A stretch of 59,099 nt of DNA. Source: Kurthia zopfii (GTDB lineage: Bacteria; Bacillota; Bacilli; Bacillales_A; Planococcaceae). Made by a program: the position numbers and the translations under genes. The DNA is taken from the NCBI RefSeq assembly GCF_003143955.1, contig NZ_QFVS01000015.1, forward strand, positions 1-59,099, given 5' to 3'. The notes below the pieces were generated by a model. That model had not been told where the DNA came from and did no database searches. It was given only the letters and a program-made list of their open reading frames with translations. This document shows, piece by piece, positions 51,666 to 59,099 of this stretch. How positions within the stretch are numbered: position 1 is the stretch's first letter; each line of letters opens with the position of its first letter.

Positions 51666-53411
51666 TTGGAAAGTATGAAAAGATATATGCAATTTGTTTG
51701 GCCTTATAAATGGGACATAGTCATTGCATTCTTCCTAGGAATCGTGAAATTTATGATTCCTCTATCAATACCTTTCATTATTCAAATTATTATTGATGAT
51801 ATTATTAACAATGATAAATTAACACCAGATGTAAAAACTTCGCAATTATTTATGTGGTTAGGTGTGATGGCGTTTGTATTCTTTATTTTACGTCCGCCAA
51901 TCGAGTATTATCGTCAATATTTTGCACAAAGAATAAGTAACCGTGTGTTATATGATATTCGTACAAATATGTATGCCCATTTACAAAAACTTGGTTTGAA
52001 ATTCTATTCGAATAATCGAGTAGGTGATGTCATATCTCGTACGATCAATGATGTGGAGCAGACGAAGGAATTCGTTGTGACTGGGTTGATGAATGTATGG
52101 ATTGACCTTGTGACGGTATTTATCGCAATCGGCATTATGTTATATATGGATGTGAAATTAACATTAGTAACATTAATTGCACTACCGTTTTATATTGTCA
52201 GCGTGAAATTCTTCTTTACGAAACTACGATTTTTATCAAAAGAAAGATCTCGCGCGCTTGCAGGTGTTCAAAGTTATTTACATGAACGTGTGCAAGGGAT
52301 GAGTGTTATTAAAAGTTTTACACTTGAAAAGCATGAGCAAGGCATTTTTAAAGAAGCGAATGGTAATTTCTTAGAGAAGGCTTTGGATCAAACCCGTTGG
52401 AATGCGAAAACTTTCATGGTCGTCAATACGATTACGGGTATTGCACCGGTAGCGGTAGTTGGATACGCGGGTTATCAAGTAATTCATGGCAATGTAACGG
52501 TAGGGGTTTTAGCAGCGTTTATCGGATATATCGATAGTTTATACAATCCGTTACGTCGTTTAGTCAATTCTTCAACTACTTTAACGCAGGCGGTTGCTTC
52601 AATGGATCGTATGTTTGATTTATTTGATGAGGAATATGATATTAATGATCGTAATGATGCGAAGTTACTTTCGAATGTGAAAGGGAAGGTTCAGTTTGAT
52701 GATGTTGTCTTCCGTTACGATGATGAAGGGCGAAATGTATTAAATCATATTCAATTTACGATTGAGCCTGGACAAACAGCTGCTTTCGTAGGAATGAGTG
52801 GTGGCGGTAAATCGACGATCATTAGTTTAATTCCTCGTTTCTATGATGTCATCGAAGGGGCAATTCGTATCGATGATCAAGATGTGCGTGATACGACGAT
52901 TCAGTCTTTACGTCATAATATCGGGATCGTCCAACAGGATAATGTGTTATTCAGTGATTCGATCCGAGAAAATATTATGATGGGGAATCCGAATGCGAGT
53001 GAGGAAGAAGTAATCGCTGCTGCAAAAGCTGCAAATGCGCATGACTTTATTTCTGAATTCCCGAATGGTTACGATACATTAGTTGGTGAGCGTGGCGTGA
53101 AATTGTCTGGTGGTCAGAAGCAGCGTGTAGCGATCGCGCGTGTATTCTTGAAAAATCCGCCAATCTTAATTTTAGATGAGGCAACGTCTGCTTTAGATTT
53201 AGAGAGTGAAGCGTTAATCCAAGAGTCACTCGATCGACTGGCTCATAATCGTACAACTTTAATCGTGGCGCATCGTCTGTCTACAATTACACATGCAGAT
53301 AAGATTATGTTAATCGATCATGGTGAGTTAAAAGAGAGCGGTACTCATCAGGAGTTGATGGGGCAGCGTGGTCTTTACCATGACTTATTCCAGGTTCAGG
53401 TGTTGGATTAG
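51666..53411 (+). CDS. ygaD: ABC transporter, ATP-binding and permease (YgaD-like)
   Basis: The 581-aa half transporter has six membrane helices (about 15-310) and an ATPase domain with Walker A GMSGGGKST, signature LSGGQKQ, Walker B ILILDEATSALD and H-loop AHRLST. It is an exporter of the multidrug/lipid (MsbA-like) type and should act as a homodimer. The start is ambiguous: TTG 51666 has GGGAG 8 bases upstream, while GTG 51657 and ATG 51675 are also in frame. Position after ygaC matches B. subtilis ygaD. Confidence 0.9.
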   Translation: MESMKRYMQFVWPYKWDIVIAFFLGIVKFMIPLSIPFIIQIIIDDIINNDKLTPDVKTSQLFMWLGVMAFVFFILRPPIEYYRQYFAQRISNRVLYDIRTNMYAHLQKLGLKFYSNNRVGDVISRTINDVEQTKEFVVTGLMNVWIDLVTVFIAIGIMLYMDVKLTLVTLIALPFYIVSVKFFFTKLRFLSKERSRALAGVQSYLHERVQGMSVIKSFTLEKHEQGIFKEANGNFLEKALDQTRWNAKTFMVVNTITGIAPVAVVGYAGYQVIHGNVTVGVLAAFIGYIDSLYNPLRRLVNSSTTLTQAVASMDRMFDLFDEEYDINDRNDAKLLSNVKGKVQFDDVVFRYDDEGRNVLNHIQFTIEPGQTAAFVGMSGGGKSTIISLIPRFYDVIEGAIRIDDQDVRDTTIQSLRHNIGIVQQDNVLFSDSIRENIMMGNPNASEEEVIAAAKAANAHDFISEFPNGYDTLVGERGVKLSGGQKQRVAIARVFLKNPPILILDEATSALDLESEALIQESLDRLAHNRTTLIVAHRLSTITHADKIMLIDHGELKESGTHQELMGQRGLYHDLFQVQVLD

Positions 53412-53436
53412 GTTTGGGAGAGATAGAGGTAAGAGC

Positions 53437-53512
53437 GAAAAGAGATAAAAAAGAGATAAGAGATAAAAAAGAGATAAGAGATAGAAAAGAGATAAGAGAT
53501 AGAGATAGAGAA
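53437..53512 (+). repeat. Purine-rich tandem repeat
   Basis: About four copies of an 11- to 18-base unit built on AAGAGATAAGAGATA follow the ygaD stop. The strand is nearly pure A and G with T in GATA. No coding is supported. It ends before the ygaD terminator. Confidence 0.8.
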
Positions 53513-53551
53513 ACTTAAAAGATTTATAAGATAAAAGAAATAAATATTTAG

Positions 53552-53592
53552 GGTGAGTGGAATGGGGTTTAGTGTTTCACTCATCTTTTTTG
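53552..53592 (+). terminator. Terminator of ygaD
   Basis: GGTGAGTG pairs with CACTCATC across 18 bases, followed by TTTTTT. Confidence 0.7.
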
Positions 53593-53621
53593 TTTTGGAT
53601 CAATGGTGATTGTAGTTGAAA

Positions 53622-53730
53622 GAAATAGCGATGACTCCTGCCGAAAAACAAGTGTGAAGCAATCCTTTCTTTCCACCTAAAGTGGAAAGAAATAGTGCGG
53701 CACTTGTCGGCGGAAAGCATTCGTTATTTC
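53622..53730. repeat. Bacillales-type intergenic palindrome
   Basis: A 109-base imperfect palindrome: GAAATAGCGATGACTCCTGC at one end pairs with GGCGGAAAGCATTCGTTATTTC at the other, and CTTTCCAC pairs with GTGGAAAG at the centre. The GACTCCTGC ... CGGAAAGC pattern recalls a common repeat of Bacillus and Lysinibacillus genomes. It has many mismatches, so it is an old copy. Confidence 0.7.
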
Positions 53731-53763
53731 TGGAATCTAGGAATAAAAGATAAGGGCAAGGAA

Positions 53764-53797
53764 AAAAGCTGAAATCAGATGATTTCAGCTTTTTGTG
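53764..53797. terminator. Terminator-like hairpin
   Basis: AAAAGCTGAAATCA pairs with TGATTTCAGCTTTT, with T run after. No adjacent gene requires it on the plus strand; it may stop minus-strand read-through from ygaE. Confidence 0.75.
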
Positions 53798-53835
53798 TGG
53801 GTTATTTGCGAGAAGGGCGTTCTTCTCAAGGTAAG

Positions 53836-54180
53836 TGTGGTCTAGCTTTCTTCTCGGGTTTTGGTGTCTAGCTTGTTCCACTACTCTCTTTGAGTCACTT
53901 CGAAAACTCGGGGAAAAGTGGTGGGGCTTTTACTTTTCCTTCGTTTCCTCCAGTGCTCTCGAGAGTCCCGAGTGGAAACGCTTTTCGAGTTTACTTTTCC
54001 TTCGAATTTTCCAGATTTTCCGCATATGGGCGAGCGTTTTGCGCTTTTCTATCGGTGTCTAGCTCCGGTGGCTTATCTCTTTGAGTCACTTCGAAAACTC
54101 GGGGGAAAGTGGTGGAACGTTTACTTTCCCTTCGTTTTCTGCAGTGCTCTCGAGATAAACGAGCCACCTCCGCCTTTCTA
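53836..54180 (-). repeat. Modular palindrome array, locus 2
   Basis: This array is the reverse complement of parts of 23242-23778. Read on the minus strand, it starts at the ygaE stop with TAGAAAGGCG, has a complete type B module (54170-54065), a half type C (54028-53991), a complete type A (53979-53876), and ends in the same GCTAGACC sequence. Shared runs include CTTTGAGTCACTTCGAAAAC. It is shorter than locus 1 and ordered B-halfC-A rather than A-B(C)-C. Open frames on the plus strand are artefacts of this repeat. Confidence 0.85.
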
Positions 54181-55269
54181 TATTACTTCTTCATTCTTCT
54201 CTTTAAACTTCTCTCCTGGGTGGTGCTGCAAAAACGATGTGATCAGCGTGTCAAGGTGTTCAAGGTTCTCTTCGTAATCGAGTATTCTAGATAGAATGTG
54301 GAGTAGGTGATAGCTTGAGAATTCTTCTTGGCTTTCCGCTGCGTGTTCAAGCACTATGTGTTTCGCAAAGATGTCCATGACTTCGTTTCTTTGTAAAAAT
54401 TCTTCTTCACCAATCCATGTCGTATGCTCTGCTTTTAATTTACCTGTATATTTCAGTAAGAGTTGTTCGTGGTAGGTTAATAAAAAGTCGAGTCTTTCTT
54501 GAATCATGATGTGGAATTTCTCTGGTAGTTGCGATAGTTCATTTTCATGTAGGTGTAGTCGGTTCAATACTTCAATACTTTTCGTCATAGTAATAAGCAT
54601 CTGTCTGTATACGACTAACTTTCTTTGTTTCACATTTCTAGATTTCTTCGTGTATCCGCGTTCTTCTTTGAATAATTTGTACAATCCGTTCACGCGTTCA
54701 AATTGTTGGCGTAATCTGCGAAGTGATTGTTTTGTTGATGTATGCTCGGATGCTTGGCGTACAGCAAGTCGTATCCATTTGATAATGTCGGTTTGAAGAT
54801 ATTTAATCGATGTAAAAAGTCGTTCTTCATACTTGGGTGGTAGGAAAATTAAATTAATAATAAATGCAGCTAACACACCGACCATTACTGTAGCAAATCG
54901 TAAAATTGCAAATTCAATGAAATCACCTTGTTGGAATTCCATTATGACAATTACGGTTACGAGTGCTAATGAGATACTGTTCTCTAATTTGAATTTCATC
55001 ATGATTAACAGTGTTACGATAACAGCTAATCCAACAACTACATACGAGTGGCCAAATGCTGAACCGAATATAACAGCGATCAATGCTCCGATGATGTTAC
55101 CTTGTACTTGCTCAATAATTGTTTTGTATGAGCGATAAATAGATGGCTGTAATGCAAAAATTGCTGCGATTCCTGCAAATATTGGTGCGGGTAACTGGAA
55201 CCAATATGCTAAGTAAAATGCAAAGACAATTGCAACGCCGGTTTTTATGATGCGGGCACCTAATTTCAT
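54178..55269 (-). CDS. ygaE: Aromatic acid exporter family membrane protein (YgaE-like)
   Basis: The 363-aa product has about five or six N-terminal membrane helices (MKLGARIIKTG then AIFALQPSIYRSYKTIIEQVQGN) and a cytoplasmic helical C-terminal half. This is the FUSC/ArAE (DUF939) type. It may export aromatic acids; substrate unknown. ATG 55269 is the first plausible start although its ribosome site is weak. The stop TAG at 54178-54180 is formed by the edge of the palindrome array. Position before bcp matches B. subtilis ygaE. Confidence 0.82.
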   Translation of the reverse strand: MKLGARIIKTGVAIVFAFYLAYWFQLPAPIFAGIAAIFALQPSIYRSYKTIIEQVQGNIIGALIAVIFGSAFGHSYVVVGLAVIVTLLIMMKFKLENSISLALVTVIVIMEFQQGDFIEFAILRFATVMVGVLAAFIINLIFLPPKYEERLFTSIKYLQTDIIKWIRLAVRQASEHTSTKQSLRRLRQQFERVNGLYKLFKEERGYTKKSRNVKQRKLVVYRQMLITMTKSIEVLNRLHLHENELSQLPEKFHIMIQERLDFLLTYHEQLLLKYTGKLKAEHTTWIGEEEFLQRNEVMDIFAKHIVLEHAAESQEEFSSYHLLHILSRILDYEENLEHLDTLITSFLQHHPGEKFKEKNEEVI

Positions 55270-55348
55270 TTGAAATGGGCTACCTCTCTTTCTTTCGATA
55301 TGGTCGTACTGTAACGCATATAGGTGCAATGGTCAACTATATCTCAAT

Positions 55349-55364
55349 TGTATTAAATAATACA
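55349..55364. promoter_or_regulatory. Palindromic operator candidate
   Basis: TGTATTAAATAATACA has 6-bp arms TGTATT/AATACA. It lies between divergent ygaE and bcp. It is not a PerR or Fur box. Confidence 0.35.
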
Positions 55365-55426
55365 TGATATTACCAAATATATTGTTACAATGGAGAAGAC
55401 GAAATAATACTTGGAGGGATGCAATT

Positions 55427-55900
55427 ATGAAACAATTAGAAGGTTTACAGGCTCCGGAATTCTCTTTATTGAATGAAAAAGGGGAAATGGTGTCGTTAAG
55501 TGATTATAAAGGAAAGAAAAATGTCATTCTCTATTTTTATCCGAAAGACATGACGCCAGGTTGTACAACTGAAGCTTGTGATTTTGCTTCTGCTCATGAA
55601 GATTTTTCAGATTTAGATGCAGTAATTTTAGGTGTAAGTCCAGATTCAGAGGCGCGTCATACGAAATTCATCGACAAGTACGAGCTGCCATTTTCTTTAT
55701 TAGTCGATACAGAGTTAGAAGCGGCTAAGGCTTATGATGTTTGGCAATTGAAAAAGAATTTCGGCAAAGAGTATATGGGCATCGTGCGTTCTACTTTCTT
55801 AATTAATAAAGAAGGTATTGTTCAAAAAGAATGGCGCAATGTTCGCGTGAAGGATCATGTAGCAAATGTTGCGAAGGAATTAAGAGGTGAAGAGGTATGA
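55427..55900 (+). CDS. bcp: Thiol peroxidase Bcp (peroxiredoxin Q)
   Basis: The 157-aa peroxiredoxin has the peroxidatic C46 and a second C51 (MTPGCTTEACDF). It has the AhpC-TSA fold and reduces peroxides with thioredoxin. ATG 55427 follows GGAGGG. It overlaps the dehydrogenase gene by ATGA, so the two are cotranslated. It lies near perR but no PerR box is visible upstream. Confidence 0.92.
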   Translation: MKQLEGLQAPEFSLLNEKGEMVSLSDYKGKKNVILYFYPKDMTPGCTTEACDFASAHEDFSDLDAVILGVSPDSEARHTKFIDKYELPFSLLVDTELEAAKAYDVWQLKKNFGKEYMGIVRSTFLINKEGIVQKEWRNVRVKDHVANVAKELRGEEV

Positions 55901-56841
55901 TTTATTTCACTTTTGATCCAAGACCAGATTTGAAAAATGACCTACTTTCTTCTATTAGAGAGGAGAAATTTGAATTCACACGCCAAGTAGATGTCGAATT
56001 ACTAAAACAGGCGGAGATTTTAGTGACATATGGTGAAGATCTAACTGTGGAGCATCTTCCATTTATGAACGATTTGAAGTGGATTTTCGTCGCTTCAGCT
56101 GGTATTGAGAAAATGCCTTTGAAAGAGTTGAAAGAAAAGGGAATCGCAGTATCAAATGTGCGTGGTATTCACAAAACGCCTATGGCTGAATCGGTTCTTG
56201 CACATATTTTAACTGCGTATCGTTCTTTGAAAACAATTTACAAAGAAGAAGAGCAGAAAAATTGGAATAAGAAAGTTCCTTCAAAAGAGTTATTCGGTTC
56301 CACTGCGATTATTTTAGGGCCTGGTGCAATCGGTGGAGAGATTGGTCGTCTATTACAAGCTTTCCATGTGAAAACAATCGGTTGCAACCGTTCAGGTAAG
56401 AAAGCGGATTTCATGGATGACATGATTTCATTTGACGGTTTACTAAATGCATTGCCAGAAGCGGACATCGTTATTTCGGTGCTACCGAGTACAGAGGAGA
56501 CGAAGAACTTGATCACTGCTGAACATTTCAAAGCAATGAAGAATGATGCGATGTTCATGAACTTTGGTCGAGGTAGTTTAGTTGCGACGGATGTGTTAAT
56601 AGAAGCTTTGGAAAATGGGGAAGTCGGTTCGATTGTATGTGATGTGTTTGAGGAGGAGCCATTGCCTGCTCACTCGGCATTGTGGAACTTCGAGCAAATG
56701 ACTGTGTCACCACACGTATCAAGCCACTCCTCTCGTTATTTAGAGAGAAGTTTTGACATCTTTAAACGCAATATGAAGATTTATAAAAATGGTGATTTGG
56801 CTAACTTAGAGAACCTTGTGAATTTAGAAGCGGGTTACTAA
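55897..56841 (+). CDS. D-2-hydroxyacid dehydrogenase family protein
   Basis: The 314-aa product has the two-domain D-isomer dehydrogenase fold, with the NAD loop GPGAIGGEIGRLL (about 140-155), the Arg in NFGRGSLV, Glu in CDVFEEEPLP and the His in TVSPHVSSHS. It would reduce 2-keto acids to D-hydroxy acids. Substrate unknown. It overlaps bcp by 4 bases. No counterpart is present in the B. subtilis order. Confidence 0.88.
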   Translation: MIYFTFDPRPDLKNDLLSSIREEKFEFTRQVDVELLKQAEILVTYGEDLTVEHLPFMNDLKWIFVASAGIEKMPLKELKEKGIAVSNVRGIHKTPMAESVLAHILTAYRSLKTIYKEEEQKNWNKKVPSKELFGSTAIILGPGAIGGEIGRLLQAFHVKTIGCNRSGKKADFMDDMISFDGLLNALPEADIVISVLPSTEETKNLITAEHFKAMKNDAMFMNFGRGSLVATDVLIEALENGEVGSIVCDVFEEEPLPAHSALWNFEQMTVSPHVSSHSSRYLERSFDIFKRNMKIYKNGDLANLENLVNLEAGY

Positions 56842-56904
56842 TTTTCAATAACTGCCACATATTCTCAAATAGCCAAGCTAATTCTTGAGATTAGTTGATA
56901 GAAG

Positions 56905-56951
56905 TTGACATATAGCGTACTATTTAGATACACTAATTATAACGATTATAA
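56905..56951 (+). promoter_or_regulatory. Promoter and PerR box of perR
   Basis: TTGACA (56905-56910) and TACACT (56929-56934) are 18 bases apart. TTATAACGATTATAA at 56937-56951 is a PerR box with one mismatch, directly downstream of the -10, so perR is probably autoregulated. Confidence 0.75.
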
Positions 56952-56983
56952 AATAAGAACTTTTATGAAAGAGGTGCATGGCG

Positions 56984-57412
56984 ATGTCTGAAATGCAATT
57001 AGAAAATGCGCTAGACACGCTCAAAAAAACAGGCGTTAGGATTACTCCGCAGCGTCATGCGATATTAGAGTATTTAATAGAATCTATGTCACATCCAACT
57101 GCTGATGAAATTTATAAATCTTTAGAATCTAAATTTCCTAACATGAGTGTTGCGACAGTTTACAATAACTTACGTGTATTTAAAGAGTCAGGTTTAGTAC
57201 AGGAACTTACTTACGGTGATAATGCGAGTCGTTTTGATTTCATTACGAGCAAGCATTACCATACGATTTGCCAATCTTGTGGTAAGATCGTTGACTTCCA
57301 TTATCCTGGACTTGATGAAATTGAGAAATTCACAGAACATGTTACGGGATTCAAGGTAAACTCACACCGTTTAGAAATTTATGGTGTTTGTCCTGATTGC
57401 CAAAGCAAATAA
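56984..57412 (+). CDS. perR: Peroxide stress repressor PerR
   Basis: This 142-aa Fur-family repressor has all metal residues at the B. subtilis positions: regulatory H37, D85, H91, H93 and D104, and the structural zinc cysteines C96, C99, C136 and C139. H37 and H91 are oxidised by peroxide in the iron form. ATG 56984 has GAGGTG 7 bases upstream; ATG 56978 is too close. PerR boxes are seen before this gene and before zosA. Confidence 0.95.
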   Translation: MSEMQLENALDTLKKTGVRITPQRHAILEYLIESMSHPTADEIYKSLESKFPNMSVATVYNNLRVFKESGLVQELTYGDNASRFDFITSKHYHTICQSCGKIVDFHYPGLDEIEKFTEHVTGFKVNSHRLEIYGVCPDCQSK

Positions 57413-57416
57413 AAAA

Positions 57417-57452
57417 ACTCTACTCGAAACGAATTCGGGTAGAGCTTTTTAT
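57417..57452. terminator. Bidirectional terminator
   Basis: CTCTACTCGAA pairs with TTCGGGTAGAG across a short loop, with A and T runs on either side. It lies between convergent perR and ygzB. Confidence 0.85.
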
Positions 57453-57461
57453 TTATATGTC

Positions 57462-57824
57462 TTATTCTTGATGTTGTGTCTTCGATTTATTATTATAAGA
57501 TTGGTCAAACTCTTTTCCTATTAATGCAGGATCGAGTGTTAGTGGTTCATTACAGTACATGCACATATCTACACGACCCAATACTTTCGTATGTTTTTGG
57601 CAACTAGGGCATTCAACAACGACTGCTCGAGTTGAAAGAAATCCAATCCATCCATATACGACAGTACTTAGTAATATACAAAGTACGCCCAGTGTCATAA
57701 AGAGAATAACTAACCATTGGTGCTCTCGGAAGAAGATAGCTCCATACATGACAATAAATCCAATAAAGATTAAGGATAATGCAAATGACCGTATTTTATT
57801 AATTTTATTCTTATATGGCTTCAT
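57462..57824 (-). CDS. ygzB: YgzB (UPF0295) membrane protein
   Basis: The 120-aa product has two membrane helices (about 13-32 and 38-60) and a soluble part with two CxxC pairs (CPSCQK, CMYCNE), probably a zinc ribbon. Function unknown. GGAGG precedes the ATG. The position next to perR is conserved. Confidence 0.9.
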   Translation of the reverse strand: MKPYKNKINKIRSFALSLIFIGFIVMYGAIFFREHQWLVILFMTLGVLCILLSTVVYGWIGFLSTRAVVVECPSCQKHTKVLGRVDMCMYCNEPLTLDPALIGKEFDQSYNNKSKTQHQE

Positions 57825-57919
57825 AATGTAACCTCCTAATCTGTAATTTACTATATCATATAAAAATGTAAAAAATGTACAAAAGTCGTTTATTTTTAAA
57901 ATATAGAGGAGGAATTATG

Positions 57920-58780
57920 ATGGAGCATATACTACGTCCGATTTACCAAGAAAGAGCAAGTGATCCGAATACTTTGGGGGCAATTTTAGTAGAGAAATTA
58001 GATGACATTAGCCCAACAACTGACAATATAGATTCGATTTTATTAATTCTCGTGTCAGATGCAAAGAAGCCGGTCTTCACGAAACACTACACATATGAAC
58101 AAAAACACGCTGCAATGCATATTGTGACAGAGAAGCAATTGCGTAAATGGCTACTATTAGGAACGAACAAAAAAATTATTAGTTGGTTAGTTGATGGTCG
58201 AGTGATTTTTGATCGTAATGAATTTGTTTCTTCATTAAGAGAAGAAATGAAGAATACAAAAGATGAAGGTCGCAACATTAAGATGGGAATTGAATTTGCT
58301 AAATTGATTCGTCGCTATCAAGAAGCCAAAGTGAGCTTTGATCAAAAGGATTATTTAGATGGCATGATTCAAACGATGGAGTCACTTACTCATTTAGCGC
58401 GTCTATCTATTATAGAAGCAGGTGTGTATCCAGAAACGAAAGTATGGGAGCAAGTGCGTTTTTACAATGCGCAAATTTATGATCTATATGAATCGTTTAT
58501 TATGAGTACCGAGGAGTTGTATGGTAGAATAGAAAATGCGTTTCAAGCAATCGATTCATTAATAGAAGCGTATCGTGATGAATGCAGCAAGCATATTGTT
58601 GGGGTAATGAGCGGTCGTGAGCGTTGGACGATCCAGCAACTACATGAACAAGAAGAAATCAAAAATTACTCAATTAACTTAGAAGTATTTATTGAATACT
58701 TAATTGAGAAAGGTTATATTGATATAGAACGTGTTGCGACAAAGTCACTTCATGTCGACCATCGATATTACAGAGTCTAA
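57920..58780 (+). CDS. ygxA: YgxA, nucleotidyltransferase-like protein
   Basis: The 286-aa product opens EHILRPIYQERASDPNTLG. An N-terminal nucleotidyltransferase-like part (to about 115) is followed by a helical part. The usual G-S-x10-D-x-D catalytic signature is not evident (DNIDSILLILVSD), so activity is doubtful. ATG 57920 has AGAGGAGG 7 bases upstream; ATG 57917 is also possible. It is the last gene before the rRNA operon, as in B. subtilis. Confidence 0.88.
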   Translation: MEHILRPIYQERASDPNTLGAILVEKLDDISPTTDNIDSILLILVSDAKKPVFTKHYTYEQKHAAMHIVTEKQLRKWLLLGTNKKIISWLVDGRVIFDRNEFVSSLREEMKNTKDEGRNIKMGIEFAKLIRRYQEAKVSFDQKDYLDGMIQTMESLTHLARLSIIEAGVYPETKVWEQVRFYNAQIYDLYESFIMSTEELYGRIENAFQAIDSLIEAYRDECSKHIVGVMSGRERWTIQQLHEQEEIKNYSINLEVFIEYLIEKGYIDIERVATKSLHVDHRYYRV

Positions 58781-58809
58781 ATTCTTTTTAAAAAACTTTA
58801 AAAAGTGTG

Positions 58810-58839
58810 TTGACTTTCATATGAATACTATTGTATTAT
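58810..58839 (+). promoter_or_regulatory. rRNA operon promoter P1
   Basis: TTGACT (58810-58815) and TATTAT (58834-58839) are 18 bases apart. It is the upstream of two tandem promoters before an rRNA operon. Confidence 0.65.
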
Positions 58840-58919
58840 ATTAATTGTCGATAAGACATCGCAACAAAACAATCAAACATCAAACAAATTCGAGTTTAAA
58901 ACTTTTTCAAAAAAAGTTG

Positions 58920-58948
58920 TTGACAAGGAAATGGAGAGATGTTAAGAT
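58920..58948 (+). promoter_or_regulatory. rRNA operon promoter P2
   Basis: TTGACA (58920-58925) and TAAGAT (58943-58948) are 17 bases apart. AAAAAAAG just upstream could be an UP element. Tandem spacing to P1 of about 110 bases is typical. Confidence 0.8.
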
Positions 58949-58954
58949 ATTAAA

Positions 58955-59099
58955 TGTCGCTAACGAGTGACGAACATGAACCTTGAAAACTAAACAAGCA
59001 AGAAGTTAATCACAATAAAGTCTTATCACTTAGTGGTAAGCAATTGTTATCATAGATAACGCTAGCAAAGCAAATGAGCTTTCAAACACTTTTTATGGA
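58955..59099 (+). ncRNA. rRNA operon leader, 16S not reached
   Basis: The stretch CCTTGAAAACTAAACAAGCA (58981-59000) is typical of Bacillales pre-16S leaders. The conserved 16S 5' end is not present before the window stops, so the gene itself lies beyond. Confidence 0.75.

Noticed and set aside
53835-54294. Several overlapping plus-strand open frames of 60-120 codons
   Set aside because: They lie in the modular palindrome array and the end of ygaE on the other strand, have no ribosome sites, and share the same repeated peptides. They are artefacts of the repeat.
58955-59099. 16S rRNA gene start
   Set aside because: Only the leader is visible; the conserved 5' end of 16S does not occur before the window ends.

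Overview
The window looks like chromosome of a low-GC Gram-positive bacterium of the Planococcaceae (Lysinibacillus, Solibacillus or a close relative). The main evidence is gene order: the last 13 kb (yfhF, recX, yfhH, yfhJ, yfhP, mutY, ygaC, ygaD, ygaE, bcp, perR, ygzB, ygxA, then rRNA-type promoters) follows the Bacillus subtilis yfh-yga-rrnD order. A cluster for a peptidoglycan crossbridge of the Lys-D-Asp type (D-aspartate ligase plus aspartate racemase) also fits Planococcaceae. Genus and species cannot be fixed from the sequence alone.

Region 1 (1-8.1 kb) is an AT-rich accessory island. It begins with the tail of an IS3-type transposase and a decayed type I restriction subunit (hsdR). 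An intact SIR2-domain gene follows, then 1.2 kb of decayed DNA, then an intact three-gene operon: a DUF262 protein with a sigma-1.1-like N-terminus, a DUF3696 AAA ATPase, and a 312-aa protein of unknown function. A 72-bp perfect direct repeat (172-243 and 8069-8140) brackets the island. The three-gene operon is the best candidate for a little-described defence system here.

Region 2 (8.1-26 kb) is mostly housekeeping. It holds a choloylglycine-hydrolase-type amidase, a DUF2829 (Tad2-like) protein, an SDR, a queT transporter behind a preQ1-II-like leader, and a TPP-riboswitch operon (thiM plus a thiamine-binding protein). Next come small proteins and a cell-wall cluster (asnO-like amidotransferase, C39-like peptidase, D-Asp ligase, Asp racemase). 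A DEAD-box helicase, an M29 aminopeptidase, a second TPP riboswitch with thiT, and a methionine aminopeptidase complete the region. A 540-bp array of modular imperfect palindromes follows the aminopeptidase.

Region 3 (26-46 kb) holds an IS30 remnant, phzF-like, TspO-like, PPK2, GNAT, carbonic anhydrase and mreBH-like genes, a second M29 aminopeptidase, motAB, an AGCS symporter and a YihY protein. It also holds a ZosA-like P-type ATPase with a perfect PerR box over its -10, a class I fumarase, an MFS transporter and an rRNA uracil methyltransferase.

Region 4 (46-59 kb) is the yfh-yga-perR block. It is interrupted at 53.4-54.2 kb by a purine tandem repeat, a Bacillales-type palindrome and an inverted second copy of the modular palindrome array. 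PerR, encoded at 57 kb with its own box, probably controls the ZosA-like pump at 40 kb. The window ends inside an rRNA operon leader, before the 16S gene.
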